Positions 45,305-56,600 of a stretch of 64,000 bases of DNA are shown here, piece after piece; position 1 is the stretch's first letter; every line of letters starts with the position of its first letter. The position numbers and the translations under genes are program-made. The notes beneath the pieces are model-generated. The model was given only the letters and a program-made list of their open reading frames with translations. It was not told the origin of the DNA and searched no databases. Location: NCBI RefSeq assembly GCF_018402175.1, contig NZ_JAGYJK010000004.1:1-64000 (forward strand), read 5' to 3'. Source of the DNA: Yoonia sp. Its GTDB lineage: Bacteria > Pseudomonadota > Alphaproteobacteria > Rhodobacterales > Rhodobacteraceae.

Positions 45305-47917
45305 CTACTTGGTCGCTACTTTCTTTGGTACGGGCTTTTTCGCGGCAGGTTTCTTGGCGGCAGGTTTTTTCGCCGCAGGCTTTTTGGCCGATGGCTTCTT
45401 TTTGCCAGCCTTGGCGGCGCGTTCGTCGATCAGGTCGATGGCCTGCGCCAGCGTCAGATCATCAGGCGTGATCGTGTCGGGGATCGTCGCGTTGATCTTG
45501 TCCCATTTCACATAGGGGCCGTATTTGCCGTCGTAGATATTGACCGCGCCACCCGCTTGCGGATGGTCGCCCAGTTCGCGGATCGGCGCCGCTGCCTTGC
45601 CACGCCCACCGCGCGAGGCGACCTTTTCGGCCAGCAATTGCACAGCGCGGTTCATGCCTACGGTCCAGACCTCGTCGATGCCATCAAGATTGGCATTGGT
45701 ACCGCCCTTGTCCGACGTGCTGGCCGCATGTTTGAGATAAGGGCCGTACCGCCCGATATTGGCCCAGACCATGATGCCATCTTCGGGATGCGGGCCGATC
45801 TGGCGGGGCAGTTGCAGCAGGCGCAGCGCCTGTTCCAGATCGACGTCTTCCGCAGGCCAGCCTTCGGGCACGCCGGTGCGGTAGGGTTTGGGGTTGGCCT
45901 CGGATGTGGCACCACGCTGCACATAAGGGCCGAAACGCCCCTTGAAGATGCGGATTTCATCGCCCGCGTCATGGCCCAGCAATTTGCCATCGGGCGGGAT
46001 CGCGGATTTTTCAGCCTCTGGATCTGGCGGGCCAAAGGGGCGGGTATAGCGGCATTCGGGGTAATTCGAACAACCGATGAACGCACCACCCGACCGCGCC
46101 GTGCGCATCGACAACCGGCCTGCACCACAATTGGGGCAAAGGCGCGGATCGGTGCCATCGGCAGTGGGCGGAAACAGATGCGGTTCCAGCACCTCGTTGA
46201 TCTTGTCCAGCACTTCACCAATGCGCAGATCAGCGGTTTCGGCGATGGCGGCGGAAAAATCGCGCCAGAACCGGTCCAGTACCTTTTTGTAATCGGCGTT
46301 GCCCGCGCTGACCTCGTCGAGCTGGTTTTCCAGATCGGCGGTAAAGTCATAGCCAATGTATTTCTGGAAATAATTCATCAGAAAGGCAGTGACCAAGCGG
46401 CCCTTGTCCTGCGGGATCAGGCGGTTCTTGTCCCTTTCGACATAGCCGCGATCTTGAATCGTGGTCACGATCGAGGCGTAGGTCGATGGCCGCCCGATGC
46501 CCAGTTCTTCCATCCGTTTGACCAGCGTCGCCTCGGTATAGCGGGGCGGTGGCTGGGTGAAATGCTGCTCGGGATCGACTGATTGCTTCACGACCTTTTC
46601 GCCTTGTGCGAGCTGCGGCAGGCGTTTGTCGTCGTCATCGGCAGTATCGTCGCGGCCTTCCTCGTAGATGGCGATGAAACCGTCGAAGACCATGACCTGC
46701 CCATTGGCGCGCAGGACCACCTGCCCGTCGGCACTGGCCAGGTCAACGACGGTGCGTTCCAGCTGCGCCGCCGCCATCTGGCTGGCCAGCGTGCGTTTGT
46801 AGATCAGGTCATATAATTTCCGCTGGTCGGCATCCTTGATATCGGCCTGATCGGCACCGACCATCATGTCGGTGGGGCGGATACATTCATGCGCTTCCTG
46901 CGCGTTCTTGGCCTTGTTTTTATAGATCCGGGGCTGGTCGGGCAGGTACTGCGCACCGAATTTCGTCTTGATCGCGTCGCGCGCGCCGGTCACGGCCTCT
47001 GGTGCCATGTCGATCCCGTCGGTCCGCATATAGGTGATCAGACCGGATTCGTACAAACGCTGCGCCACGCTCATCGTCTGCTTGGCACCCATACCGTATT
47101 TGCGGCTGGCCTCTTGTTGCAGGGTCGATGTCATGAACGGCGGGCTGGGGTTGCGGATGGCGGGTTTCGCCTCGACCGATGTGATTTTCAGATCGCGCGA
47201 CGTCACCGCCTGCACTGCCATTTCGGCCTGAGTGGCATTGCCCAGATCGAATTTATCAAGCTTCTTGCCCGCCAATGCGGTCAGCCGCGCCTCGAACATC
47301 TGGCCGCGCGGGGATTCGAGCTGCGCCTTGACGGTCCAGTATTCCTGATTGCGAAAGGCCTCGATTTCCATCTCGCGCTCGACGATCAGGCGCAGGCAGA
47401 CAGATTGCACGCGGCCCGCCGATTTCGCGCCGGGCAGTTTGCGCCACAGAACGGGCGACAGGTTGAACCCGACAAGGTAGTCCAAAGCGCGGCGCGCAAG
47501 ATAAGCCTCGACCAAGGGCGCATCGACCTGCCGAGGGTTTTTCATCGCCTCGAGGATCGCGGTTTTCGTGATCGCGTTGAACACCACACGGCTGACGGGT
47601 GTGTCCTTGCGGATCGCCTTTTTCTCGGTCAGGGCCTCGGTCAGGTGCCATGAAATCGCCTCGCCCTCACGGTCGGGGTCGGTGGCAAGGATCAGGACGT
47701 TGTCGGTTTTTAGCGCATCGACGATGGCCTTGATATGCTTTTTGCTGTCGGTCGCGATTTCCCATTTCATGTCAAAATCGTCGTCGGGCAGCACGGATCC
47801 ATCCTTGGGCGGCAGGTCGCGCACATGGCCATAGGATGCCAGAACCGTATAGCCATGGCCAAGATATTCGTTGATTTTCTTGGCTTTTGCGGGGGATTCG
47901 ACAACGACGACGGGCAT
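45305..47917 (-). CDS. topA: DNA topoisomerase I (type IA)
   Basis: Relaxes negative supercoils by passing a strand through a single-strand break. It has 870 residues. The Toprim domain starts VVVESPAKAKKINEYLGHGY and has TDPDREGEAISW. The active-site Tyr lies in SGLITYMRTDG (about 300). One Zn-ribbon (CPNCGAGRLS...CSNYPEC, about 590-620) is followed by further topoisomerase C-terminal repeats, and the tail is a Lys/Ala/Pro repeat (KKPAAKKPAAKKPAAKKP) ending VATK. Tail length varies in this group. Confidence 0.97.
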   Translation of the reverse strand: MPVVVVESPAKAKKINEYLGHGYTVLASYGHVRDLPPKDGSVLPDDDFDMKWEIATDSKKHIKAIVDALKTDNVLILATDPDREGEAISWHLTEALTEKKAIRKDTPVSRVVFNAITKTAILEAMKNPRQVDAPLVEAYLARRALDYLVGFNLSPVLWRKLPGAKSAGRVQSVCLRLIVEREMEIEAFRNQEYWTVKAQLESPRGQMFEARLTALAGKKLDKFDLGNATQAEMAVQAVTSRDLKITSVEAKPAIRNPSPPFMTSTLQQEASRKYGMGAKQTMSVAQRLYESGLITYMRTDGIDMAPEAVTGARDAIKTKFGAQYLPDQPRIYKNKAKNAQEAHECIRPTDMMVGADQADIKDADQRKLYDLIYKRTLASQMAAAQLERTVVDLASADGQVVLRANGQVMVFDGFIAIYEEGRDDTADDDDKRLPQLAQGEKVVKQSVDPEQHFTQPPPRYTEATLVKRMEELGIGRPSTYASIVTTIQDRGYVERDKNRLIPQDKGRLVTAFLMNYFQKYIGYDFTADLENQLDEVSAGNADYKKVLDRFWRDFSAAIAETADLRIGEVLDKINEVLEPHLFPPTADGTDPRLCPNCGAGRLSMRTARSGGAFIGCSNYPECRYTRPFGPPDPEAEKSAIPPDGKLLGHDAGDEIRIFKGRFGPYVQRGATSEANPKPYRTGVPEGWPAEDVDLEQALRLLQLPRQIGPHPEDGIMVWANIGRYGPYLKHAASTSDKGGTNANLDGIDEVWTVGMNRAVQLLAEKVASRGGRGKAAAPIRELGDHPQAGGAVNIYDGKYGPYVKWDKINATIPDTITPDDLTLAQAIDLIDERAAKAGKKKPSAKKPAAKKPAAKKPAAKKPVPKKVATK

Positions 47918-48003
47918 GGGAATCCTTTATCTGCGCGGCTTTGTTCAAGTGGCGCAAGATGTGGCGACGACGACATGAATGTCAATGACACGAAATTCCC
48001 GCC

Positions 48004-48036
48004 CATCTTCCGAGCCGAAATATCCCCGCCGGAGGC
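48004..48036 (-). repeat. Downstream motif copy 3 (GATATTT class), behind dprA
   Basis: Read on the minus strand, GCCTCCGGCGGGGATATTT then CGGCTCGGAAGATG. It begins 16 bases past the dprA stop, in the dprA orientation, and lies about 85 bases before the topA start on the same strand. It matches copy 1 almost perfectly. Confidence 0.75.
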
Positions 48037-48051
48037 CAGAAAGTCTGGTCG

Positions 48052-49182
48052 CTACACTGCGCGTGCTAGCAACCCACCGGCCTGGCGCGTGATCTTCCCA
48101 TCAAGCTCCAGATCGACAAGGGCAGGGCCCACGTCGGTGGCAGACACTGCAAGGTCGCGCACCAGCTGATCTTCGGCGACGGGGGCAGGGCCAAGGCGCT
48201 GCAGGATCATCGCGTGCAGCGCCGCAATATTGCGCAGCGCAGGGCGAGCCTGCGGCGCCTGTCGCGGGAGAGGTGTTGTAATAACCGGTTTGTGTGCCAG
48301 CGCCTCGATCACGTCATCGGCGGATCGCACCAATGTCGCGCCATCGCGCAACAGCATGTTGCAGCCTGCCGCGCGGGCATCGAACGGATGGCCTGGCACG
48401 GCCAGCACGTCGCGCGCCTGATCCAGTGCATTGCGCGCGGTGATCAGGCTGCCTGATTTCGCCGCAGCCTCGACCACGACAACGGCCTGCGCGATGCCAG
48501 AAATGATGCGGTTGCGCGCTGGAAAATGCCGCGCCTGCGGTTGCAGCCCCATCGGCACTTCCGCGATCCGCAGCCCCTGTTTGGCAATGTCATGGGCCAG
48601 TTGGGTGTTTTCGACCGGATAGATCACATCGACGCCACCGGCCTGCACCGCCACGGTGCCGCCCGCCAGCGCGCCCAGATGCGCCGCCGTGTCGATGCCG
48701 CGCGCCAGACCGGACACCACGACATAGCCTGCATCGGCCAGATCATTTGCCAGCTTGCGCGCCATGCGCGTGCCCAGCGATGACGCGTTGCGCGCGCCGA
48801 CAAGGGCGATCATCGGGCGGGTCAGTAACTCGGTCTGCCCCAGACACCATAAAAATGCAGGCGCATCAGATATATCGCGCAAGGCTGCAGGATAAAGTGC
48901 GTCATTGTCCCATAACAGGCGCGCGCCCGCGGCCTTTGCGGCCTGCAATTCGGCGCGGATGACACCGATCGGGCAAATCGCGTAATCATCGACACCGGCG
49001 GCGCGTGCGACATCGGGTAGGGCCCGCAGGGCGTCCGCCGCCGTGCCATATTCTGCCAGCATCCGCCGATAGGTGGCGGGGCCGACGCGGCGGGATCGCA
49101 ATAGGCGAAGATGGCTGATCACATCCTCTTCCGTGGTGGGGGGGAGTTGGGGGGGGATGGAAGATTTAATCGGGTGGGTCAT
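48052..49182 (-). CDS. dprA: DNA processing protein DprA (Smf)
   Basis: A DNA-protecting protein for uptake or recombination that loads RecA onto incoming single-stranded DNA. It has 376 residues. An N-terminal helical/SAM-like region is followed by the Rossmann-like domain with VGARNASSLGTRMARKL, SGLARGIDTAAH and PVENTQLAHDIAKQGLRIAE, and a C-terminal winged helix (ELDGKITRQAGGLLARA). GGAG lies about 6 bases before the ATG. The Tad pilus is not a competence pilus, so transformation cannot be concluded. Confidence 0.94.
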   Translation of the reverse strand: MTHPIKSSIPPQLPPTTEEDVISHLRLLRSRRVGPATYRRMLAEYGTAADALRALPDVARAAGVDDYAICPIGVIRAELQAAKAAGARLLWDNDALYPAALRDISDAPAFLWCLGQTELLTRPMIALVGARNASSLGTRMARKLANDLADAGYVVVSGLARGIDTAAHLGALAGGTVAVQAGGVDVIYPVENTQLAHDIAKQGLRIAEVPMGLQPQARHFPARNRIISGIAQAVVVVEAAAKSGSLITARNALDQARDVLAVPGHPFDARAAGCNMLLRDGATLVRSADDVIEALAHKPVITTPLPRQAPQARPALRNIAALHAMILQRLGPAPVAEDQLVRDLAVSATDVGPALVDLELDGKITRQAGGLLARAV

Positions 49183-49355
49183 CCCTTGCTCCGCCTATTG
49201 CTGACCAAGGGGTACGCCTTTGCAATTAATAACCCGTGAATCGTGCTCGTGGTCCTAGCTGATATTCTTTTAAGTTTTTGATTTAATTATTTTTCTACGT
49301 GAGGCGGGCCGCATGAATTGCAGCTCTGACGCACGCTTGCCCGAATCGGTCACAA

Positions 49356-50777
<1,422 letters not shown>

Positions 50778-50957
50778 GGCAATATCCTTTGGCGGCGATT
50801 TTCAGGGACAAAAGCGTCTGTTTGCCGCAACAGCAGTTCTTGAGTTGTGCGTCAGGATATGGGACATGGACGCATCAAGACAATGGGATTCCGCCCGTAG
50901 CCCGAGCGGACTGACCGGGGATCGGGGCCGCGAGGCTTTATGAAGTTAGGGTACAAC

Positions 50958-51785
50958 ATGCGACTGAACACCTTTGCAACCTCTGTCTGGACCGCGCTTG
51001 GTCTGGTTTTGGCAGGCAGCACGGCGATGGCACAACAAAACATTGGCCAGGACCTCGAAATCGTGGGCCAGCCGTTGCCCGGCGGGATGGGTTTCCAGCC
51101 ATCGGCAACCGAACTGGCGCGCGATGTCGTCTGGCTTGACTCCTTGTTGCTGGTCATCATCACCGTGATCACCATCTTTGTGACTGGCCTGCTGATCTAT
51201 GTCATCATGCGCTACAATGCCCGCCGCAACCCGACCCCGGCAGGATTTACACACAATTCCCCGCTCGAAGTCGCATGGACCGTGGTACCGATCGTCATCC
51301 TTGTGTTCATTGGTGCTTTTTCGCTGCCGATCCTTTTCAAGCAGCAGGAAATCCCCGAGGCGGATATCACCATCAAGGTGACAGGCTACCAGTGGTACTG
51401 GGGCTATGAATATGTAGACGAAGATGTCAGCTTTGAGAGCTTTCTGCTGAACCGCGAAGAGCTGGAACAGTTTGGCTATACGCAGGACCAATATCTGCTG
51501 GCGACTGATACAGCCGTTGTTGTGCCTGTCGGTGCAACCGTCGTGATGCAAGTGACGGCGGCCGATGTGATCCATTCCTGGACCGTCCCCGCATTTGGCG
51601 TCAAGCAAGATGGTATCCCTGGCCGCTTGGCAGAGCTTTGGTTCGCTGCCGAACGCGAGGGCATCTACTTTGGCCAATGTTCGGAACTTTGCGGTCAGGC
51701 GCATGCTTATATGCCGATCACCGTCAAAGTGGTCAGCCAGGAAACATATGACGCATGGCTGGCTGACGAGCAGGGCTTGTCCTGA
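50958..51785 (+). CDS. ctaC: Cytochrome c oxidase subunit II (CtaC/CoxB)
   Basis: The CuA-carrying subunit of the aa3-type terminal oxidase, 275 residues. A signal peptide (MRLNTFATSVWTALGLVLAGSTAMA) precedes two membrane helices (near residues 55-80 and 95-120). The CuA site is visible in YFGQCSELCGQAHAYMPI (Cys, Glu, Cys, His, Met). The aromatic block YQWYWGYEY is typical. An in-frame ATG at 50940 adds six residues; AGGG about 6 bases before 50958 favours the shorter form. First gene of the cta operon. Confidence 0.95.
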   Translation: MRLNTFATSVWTALGLVLAGSTAMAQQNIGQDLEIVGQPLPGGMGFQPSATELARDVVWLDSLLLVIITVITIFVTGLLIYVIMRYNARRNPTPAGFTHNSPLEVAWTVVPIVILVFIGAFSLPILFKQQEIPEADITIKVTGYQWYWGYEYVDEDVSFESFLLNREELEQFGYTQDQYLLATDTAVVVPVGATVVMQVTAADVIHSWTVPAFGVKQDGIPGRLAELWFAAEREGIYFGQCSELCGQAHAYMPITVKVVSQETYDAWLADEQGLS

Positions 51786-51863
51786 TCGACGGGCGGGTCA
51801 CCTTTCACCTGACGGATCCGCCATCAGCGTGATTGTACCGCACTTTGCAAGGACAGACTGCCA

Positions 51864-52817
51864 ATGACTGATTTCAGCGCCAACGAACAAACGATCCAAA
51901 AGGCGGGCCACGAGGCGGGCATGGGCGATTACTTTGCCCTGCTCAAGCCGCGCGTCATGTCGTTGGTCGTGTTCACGGCCCTTGTGGGGCTGCTGGTCGC
52001 GCCGGTGCCGGTGCATCCGTTTCTGGGGTTCGTGGCGATCCTGTGCATCGCTGTTGGGGCAGGGGCTTCGGGCGCGCTGAACATGTGGTGGGACGCCGAT
52101 ATCGACGCGGTGATGAAACGCACGGCAAGCCGGCCTATCCCATCGGGGCGCGTTGCACCGGGCGAGGCGTTGGGAATTGGTGTCGCGCTGTCGGGGTTCG
52201 CCATCGTGCTGCTGGGGCTTGCGACGAATTTTCTGGCGGCCGGGTTATTGGCCTTCACGATCTTTTTCTATCTCGTTGTCTATTCGATGTGGCTGAAACG
52301 CGCGACGCCGCAGAATATCGTCATCGGTGGTGCTGCCGGTGCTTTCCCGCCGATGATCGGCTGGGCGGTCGCGACGGGTGGGGTGAGCATCGAATCTGTG
52401 TTGATGTTCGCGCTGATTTTCATGTGGACGCCGCCGCATTTTTGGGCGCTCGCGCTATTTGTCAAATCTGATTATGGCCGTGCCGGTGTGCCGATGCTGA
52501 CCGAAACGCATGGCCGCGACGCGACACGGCGGCATGTGATTGTTTACACGCTGTTGCTGGTGCCTGTGGCGCTGGGCCTCGGGCTGACATCAATTGGCGG
52601 GCCATTTTATATGGCGGTTGCTGTGGTGATGAATGCATGGTTCCTGAAAGGCGCCTATGACATCTGGCAGCGTGACGATGCTGCCTGCGAGGCTGACAAA
52701 CACGCGGTCGAGATCAAGGTTTTCAAAGTCTCTCTTTATTATCTGTTCGCGCATTTCGGCGCATTGCTGGTCGAAGCTGCATTGCGGCTTTATGGTTTGG
52801 GAGGCTGGTCATGGTAA
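51864..52817 (+). CDS. ctaB: Protoheme IX farnesyltransferase (heme O synthase)
   Basis: Farnesylates heme B to heme O, the precursor of heme A for the aa3 oxidase. It has 317 residues with about eight helices. The polyprenyl-binding motif ALNMWWDADIDAVMKRTASRP has the Asp-rich N-x3-D-x2-D pattern (about 73-80), and a second Asp-containing motif lies near 210-220 (YGRAGVPMLTETHG). It overlaps the next small gene by 7 bases. Confidence 0.96.
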   Translation: MTDFSANEQTIQKAGHEAGMGDYFALLKPRVMSLVVFTALVGLLVAPVPVHPFLGFVAILCIAVGAGASGALNMWWDADIDAVMKRTASRPIPSGRVAPGEALGIGVALSGFAIVLLGLATNFLAAGLLAFTIFFYLVVYSMWLKRATPQNIVIGGAAGAFPPMIGWAVATGGVSIESVLMFALIFMWTPPHFWALALFVKSDYGRAGVPMLTETHGRDATRRHVIVYTLLLVPVALGLGLTSIGGPFYMAVAVVMNAWFLKGAYDIWQRDDAACEADKHAVEIKVFKVSLYYLFAHFGALLVEAALRLYGLGGWSW

Positions 52818-53014
52818 TCCGCGTCGAACACGAACTGCATACGCGTCGCAAAGGGCGCAATGCCGGTGTCGGTCTGTTGCTGGTTGGTTTTATCGCCATC
52901 GTTTTTGGATTGACCGTGGTCAAGGTTTTGCAGCTGGACGACATCCGTCAATTCGAAACCTTTGACCACGCGCCGCGTCCGCAACTGGTGCCTGAGACGG
53001 AGGTTGGCCAGTGA
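52811..53014 (+). CDS. Small cytochrome oxidase accessory protein (CoxF-like)
   Basis: A 67-residue protein with a basic N-terminus (HELHTRRKGRNAG), one membrane helix (about 21-42) and a short acidic tail (VPETEVGQ). Small genes of this kind lie between ctaB and ctaG in Rhodobacteraceae, where they are called coxF. Its 3' end overlaps the GTG start of ctaG by 4 bases and its start overlaps ctaB by 7, so it is fixed in the operon. Its function is not known. Confidence 0.85.
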   Translation: MVIRVEHELHTRRKGRNAGVGLLLVGFIAIVFGLTVVKVLQLDDIRQFETFDHAPRPQLVPETEVGQ

Positions 53015-53625
53015 CCTTGTTCCCGCGTCTGAAAGGGATTCACCGCAGTGCCGCGCAGGCCACGGCGCTTGTCGTGGTCATGGGTGCGCTGGCATGGGCA
53101 TCGGTGCCGTTTTACGACTGGTTCTGCCGTGTCACGGGATTTGGCGGAACAACCAGCATTGCCGCAGGCGACAGCGATGTGATTCTGGATGAAACGATCA
53201 AGGTCCGCTTTGACGGCTCGCTGGGCCGCGACATGCCCTGGACCTTCAAGCCGGTGCAGCGCGAAGTTGAATTGCGCATCGGGGAAACCGCGCTGGTGTT
53301 CTACGAGGCGCATAACCCGCTGGACGTGCCGGTGGCAGGGCAGGCATCCTATAATGTGACACCTTATGAGGCCGGTGGATTTTTCGACAAGATCGAATGT
53401 TTTTGCTTTACCGAACAGGTGCTGGCGCCGGGTGAAACAGTGCTGATGCCGGTGTCGTTCTTCGTGCATCCCGACATCGTCGATGACCGCGAAGGTCAAT
53501 ATGTTCATACGATCACGCTGAGCTATACCTTTTTCGAGATCGACCTGCCGTCCGATTACATGCAGGCTTCGGCCGACGCGACAGCTTTGACACCGGCGCC
53601 GCAAGACGTCATAGAGACTAACTGA
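53011..53625 (+). CDS. ctaG: Cytochrome c oxidase assembly protein CtaG/Cox11
   Basis: Delivers copper to the CuB site of subunit I. It has 204 residues. One N-terminal helix (about 12-33) precedes a periplasmic domain with the copper-binding motif KIECFCFTEQVL. The start is a GTG that overlaps the stop of the preceding small gene; GGAGG lies 7 bases before it and fits the MTLFPRLKG start. Confidence 0.96.
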   Translation: MTLFPRLKGIHRSAAQATALVVVMGALAWASVPFYDWFCRVTGFGGTTSIAAGDSDVILDETIKVRFDGSLGRDMPWTFKPVQREVELRIGETALVFYEAHNPLDVPVAGQASYNVTPYEAGGFFDKIECFCFTEQVLAPGETVLMPVSFFVHPDIVDDREGQYVHTITLSYTFFEIDLPSDYMQASADATALTPAPQDVIETN

Positions 53626-53650
53626 AGATAGCCGATAGGGAACGCACCAG

Positions 53651-54454
53651 ATGGCGCATACGAAAAACCACGATTACCATATCCTTCCGCCTTCGATCTG
53701 GCCTTTCATTGGGGGGCTAGGGGCCTTCGTGATGTTGTTCGGCTCTGTTTTGTGGATGCATGAATCGGGGCCATGGATCTTCCTGATGGGCCTGATTGCA
53801 GTGCTCTACGTCATGTTCGCATGGTGGTCTGACGTGGTTGCCGAAAGCCAAGCAGGCGATCACACCCCCGTGGTGCGGATTGGCCTGCGCTATGGCTTTA
53901 TCATGTTCATCATGTCCGAAGTGATGTTCTTTGCTGCCTGGTTCTGGTCGTTCTTCAAGCATCAGATGTATCCGATGGAAACCTATTTGGGCACCGAATA
54001 CATCAAGCCGGAAATCTATGCGATTGATCCGTTCGGCCTGCCGCTGATCAACACGCTGCTTTTGCTGATCTCTGGCTGTGCTGCGACCTGGGCGCATCAC
54101 GCGCTGGTCCATGAAAATAACCGCAAAGATCTGAAGCTGGGTCTGGTGCTGTCGATTATTTTCGGTGCGATATTCACGGCGTTTCAAGCCTATGAATACT
54201 GGGTCCTGGTCACGCATGACGGGTATACCTTTGGCGGCGAGATCCATTACGCCAACTTCTTCATGGCGACAGGTTTTCACGGTGCGCATGTGGTGATTGG
54301 GGCGATCTTCTTGCTGATTTGCCTATTGCGGGCTGAACGGGGCCATTTCACCCCGGAAAAGCACGTCGGTTTCGAGGCTGCGATCTGGTACTGGCACTTT
54401 GTTGATGTGGTCTGGCTGTTTCTGTTTGCTGCGATCTATATCTGGGGCGCGTAA
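53651..54454 (+). CDS. ctaE: Cytochrome c oxidase subunit III (CtaE/CoxC)
   Basis: A 267-residue membrane subunit with seven helices. Family blocks include [20 protein letters not shown] at the start, [16 protein letters not shown], with a conserved acidic residue, and [15 protein letters not shown] near the C-terminus. Two hairpins follow its stop, the second a strong terminator, so subunits II and III are probably transcribed to there. Subunit I (ctaD) is not in the window. Confidence 0.97.
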   Translation: MAHTKNHDYHILPPSIWPFIGGLGAFVMLFGSVLWMHESGPWIFLMGLIAVLYVMFAWWSDVVAESQAGDHTPVVRIGLRYGFIMFIMSEVMFFAAWFWSFFKHQMYPMETYLGTEYIKPEIYAIDPFGLPLINTLLLLISGCAATWAHHALVHENNRKDLKLGLVLSIIFGAIFTAFQAYEYWVLVTHDGYTFGGEIHYANFFMATGFHGAHVVIGAIFLLICLLRAERGHFTPEKHVGFEAAIWYWHFVDVVWLFLFAAIYIWGA

Positions 54455-54472
54455 GTCGGGGTTCACCCCGAC
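54455..54472 (+). terminator. First hairpin behind ctaE
   Basis: GTCGGGG and CCCCGAC form a perfect 7-bp stem with a TTCA loop, starting at the base after the ctaE stop. No T-run follows. It may be a stabilising element with the true terminator 20 bases on. Confidence 0.5.
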
Positions 54473-54490
54473 CTATCCCAATAAATCAAG

Positions 54491-54515
54491 CGCGCGGCAT
54501 CCCCGCGCGTTTTTT
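54491..54515 (+). terminator. Rho-independent terminator of the cta operon
   Basis: CGCGCGG (54491-54497), CATCC loop, CCGCGCG (54503-54509), then TTTTTT (54510-54515). Strong stem plus T-run, 36 bases past ctaE. It separates ctaE from surf1, which therefore probably has its own promoter or depends on read-through. Confidence 0.9.
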
Positions 54516-54531
54516 CCATCAAAGGCGTGAC

Positions 54532-55212
54532 ATGCTGCGCAAGATTATCTTTCCCGTGCTGCTCGGCGTTGCCGGATGCGGTGTGCTCATCTGGCTCGGC
54601 ATGTGGCAGATCGACAGGCTGGCGTGGAAAGAGGATATCCTTGCCAATATCAACGCACGGCTAGCCGCCGATCCGGCACCTTTCAGCCCTGATGTGATCG
54701 AGGCGGATGATGAATATACCCGCGTGACCCTGTCGGGAACATCCACCGGCGAGGAGCTGCATGTGCTGGTGTCCGGCACGGCGGCAGGGACTGGCTACCG
54801 GGTCATTTCTCGGTTTGCGACGGATGACGGCCTGACGATTCTGCTGGATCAGGGGCTGTTGCCGCTGGATGCCAAGGCCGCCGCGCCATTGCTGGCACCC
54901 ATGCAGGTAACAGGCACGCTGGTGTGGCCCGATGACCAGACCAGCAGCACGCCGGACCCCGACCTGCCCGCAAATATCTGGTTCGCGCGCAATGTCGATA
55001 CGATGGCCGCAGCGCTGGACAGCCTGCCGGTGATGGTCGTCGCCACCGCGACCACCCCCGCCGACCCGCGCCTGACGGCGCTGCCGGTCGCAACCGCCGA
55101 TATCAAGAACGACCACTTTGCCTATGCTGTCACATGGTTCTTGCTGGCCATCGTCTGGGCCGTTATGTCCCTGTTCCTGATCCTCCGCACTCTTCGGCCA
55201 AAGGACGCCTGA
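54532..55212 (+). CDS. SURF1 family cytochrome oxidase assembly protein
   Basis: A 226-residue protein of the inner membrane with one helix at each end (about 6-25 and 195-217) and a periplasmic domain between, the SURF1 topology. Blocks such as LGMWQIDRLAWKEDILANINARL and YRVISRFATDDG fit. It helps to insert heme a into subunit I. The ATG at 54532 begins 17 bases after the terminator of the cta operon, and the stop lies 2 bases before thrC. Confidence 0.92.
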   Translation: MLRKIIFPVLLGVAGCGVLIWLGMWQIDRLAWKEDILANINARLAADPAPFSPDVIEADDEYTRVTLSGTSTGEELHVLVSGTAAGTGYRVISRFATDDGLTILLDQGLLPLDAKAAAPLLAPMQVTGTLVWPDDQTSSTPDPDLPANIWFARNVDTMAAALDSLPVMVVATATTPADPRLTALPVATADIKNDHFAYAVTWFLLAIVWAVMSLFLILRTLRPKDA

Positions 55213-55214
55213 TC

Positions 55215-56600
55215 ATGCGCTATATCTCGACCCGTGGCACGGCGCCCGTGCTGACCTTTGAACAGGCAATGCTGACAGGTCTGGCGCGGGACGGCGGGCT
55301 TTATGTGCCCGCGGACATCCCGACCCTGTCGCATGCCCAGATCGCGGCAATGGCGGGCAAGTCTTACGAAGACGTGGCTTTCGACGTGATGCGCCCCTTC
55401 ATCGGCGACACCTTTACCGATGCACAGTTCCGTGACCTGATCGCGCGGGCCTATGCCGGTTTCGGTCATGCCGCCCGCGCGCCTTTGGTGCAGGTCGACA
55501 GCAATCATTACCTGCTGGAATTGTTCCACGGCCCGACGCTGGCGTTCAAGGATTTCGCTATGCAGCTGATCGGCCAGATGTTTCAGGCCGCGCTGTCCCG
55601 TTCGGGCGACCGCGTGACCATCGTGGGGGCGACATCGGGCGACACCGGATCAGCGGCGATCGAGGCGTTTCGCGGGCTCAAGGCGGTCGATGTGTTTATC
55701 CTCTACCCGCACGGCCGCGTGTCCGAAGTACAGCGCCGCCAGATGACGACGCCGACCGAGGCGAATGTCCATGCACTGGCTGTGACCGGCGATTTCGACG
55801 ATTGTCAGGCGCTGGTCAAAGATATGTTCAACGACTTCGCCTTTCGCGACGACGTGCGGCTGGCAGGGGTCAATTCGATCAACTGGGGCCGCGTTCTGGC
55901 GCAGGTGGTGTATTATTTCACCGCCGCCGTCAGCCTTGGCGCGCCGCACCGCCCTGTCAGTTTCACAGTGCCGACCGGCAATTTCGGTGACATTTTCGCA
56001 GGTTTCATCGCCAGACAGATGGGCCTGCCGATTGCGGATCTGGTGGTGGCGACCAACCGCAACGACATTTTGCACCGGACGCTTTTGACCGGGGCTTACA
56101 CCAAGGAAGGTGTGACCCCCACGATCAGCCCGTCGATGGATATTCAGGTCAGTTCCAATTTCGAACGCGCGCTGTTCTATGCCTACGGGCAAGACGGGGC
56201 AGCGGTCGCCAGCCAGATGGAAGACCTGAAATCCGGCGGCTTCAAGATCTCGCAAGGGGCCTATGACATGCTGACGGCTGCGTTCAAATCGGGCCGCGCG
56301 TCAGAGGAAGACACCAGCGCCACGATCAAAACCTACCTCGCGCACCACGGCGAACTCTTGTGCCCGCATACCGCCGTCGGCGCGCATGTGGCACAGGCGC
56401 ATCTGGGCAGCATCCCGATGGTGACGCTGGCCACCGCCCATCCCGCCAAATTCCCCGACGCGGTCAAGGCGGCCTCGGGCATATCGGCCCCGCTGCCCGC
56501 GCGCATGGCGGACTTGTACGACCGCCCCGAACGGGTCACACCTGTCGCAGCAGATTTGGCGGCGCTGCAAGCCGTCATCAAGGAACGGATCATATCTTGA
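55215..56600 (+). CDS. thrC: Threonine synthase
   Basis: A PLP enzyme of 461 residues that turns O-phosphohomoserine into threonine. The PLP-binding Lys112 lies in HGPTLAFKDFAMQ, preceded by an N-terminal MRYISTRG that fits the family. Its ATG follows the surf1 stop by 2 bases. Its stop overlaps the TTG start of the M16 peptidase. This thrC-peptidase order is common in Alphaproteobacteria. Confidence 0.97.
   Translation: MRYISTRGTAPVLTFEQAMLTGLARDGGLYVPADIPTLSHAQIAAMAGKSYEDVAFDVMRPFIGDTFTDAQFRDLIARAYAGFGHAARAPLVQVDSNHYLLELFHGPTLAFKDFAMQLIGQMFQAALSRSGDRVTIVGATSGDTGSAAIEAFRGLKAVDVFILYPHGRVSEVQRRQMTTPTEANVHALAVTGDFDDCQALVKDMFNDFAFRDDVRLAGVNSINWGRVLAQVVYYFTAAVSLGAPHRPVSFTVPTGNFGDIFAGFIARQMGLPIADLVVATNRNDILHRTLLTGAYTKEGVTPTISPSMDIQVSSNFERALFYAYGQDGAAVASQMEDLKSGGFKISQGAYDMLTAAFKSGRASEEDTSATIKTYLAHHGELLCPHTAVGAHVAQAHLGSIPMVTLATAHPAKFPDAVKAASGISAPLPARMADLYDRPERVTPVAADLAALQAVIKERIIS

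Noticed and set aside
45311..45410. Possible short tandem array (CRISPR-like)
   Set aside because: The repeats are in frame codons for KKPAA units of topA with no spacers.
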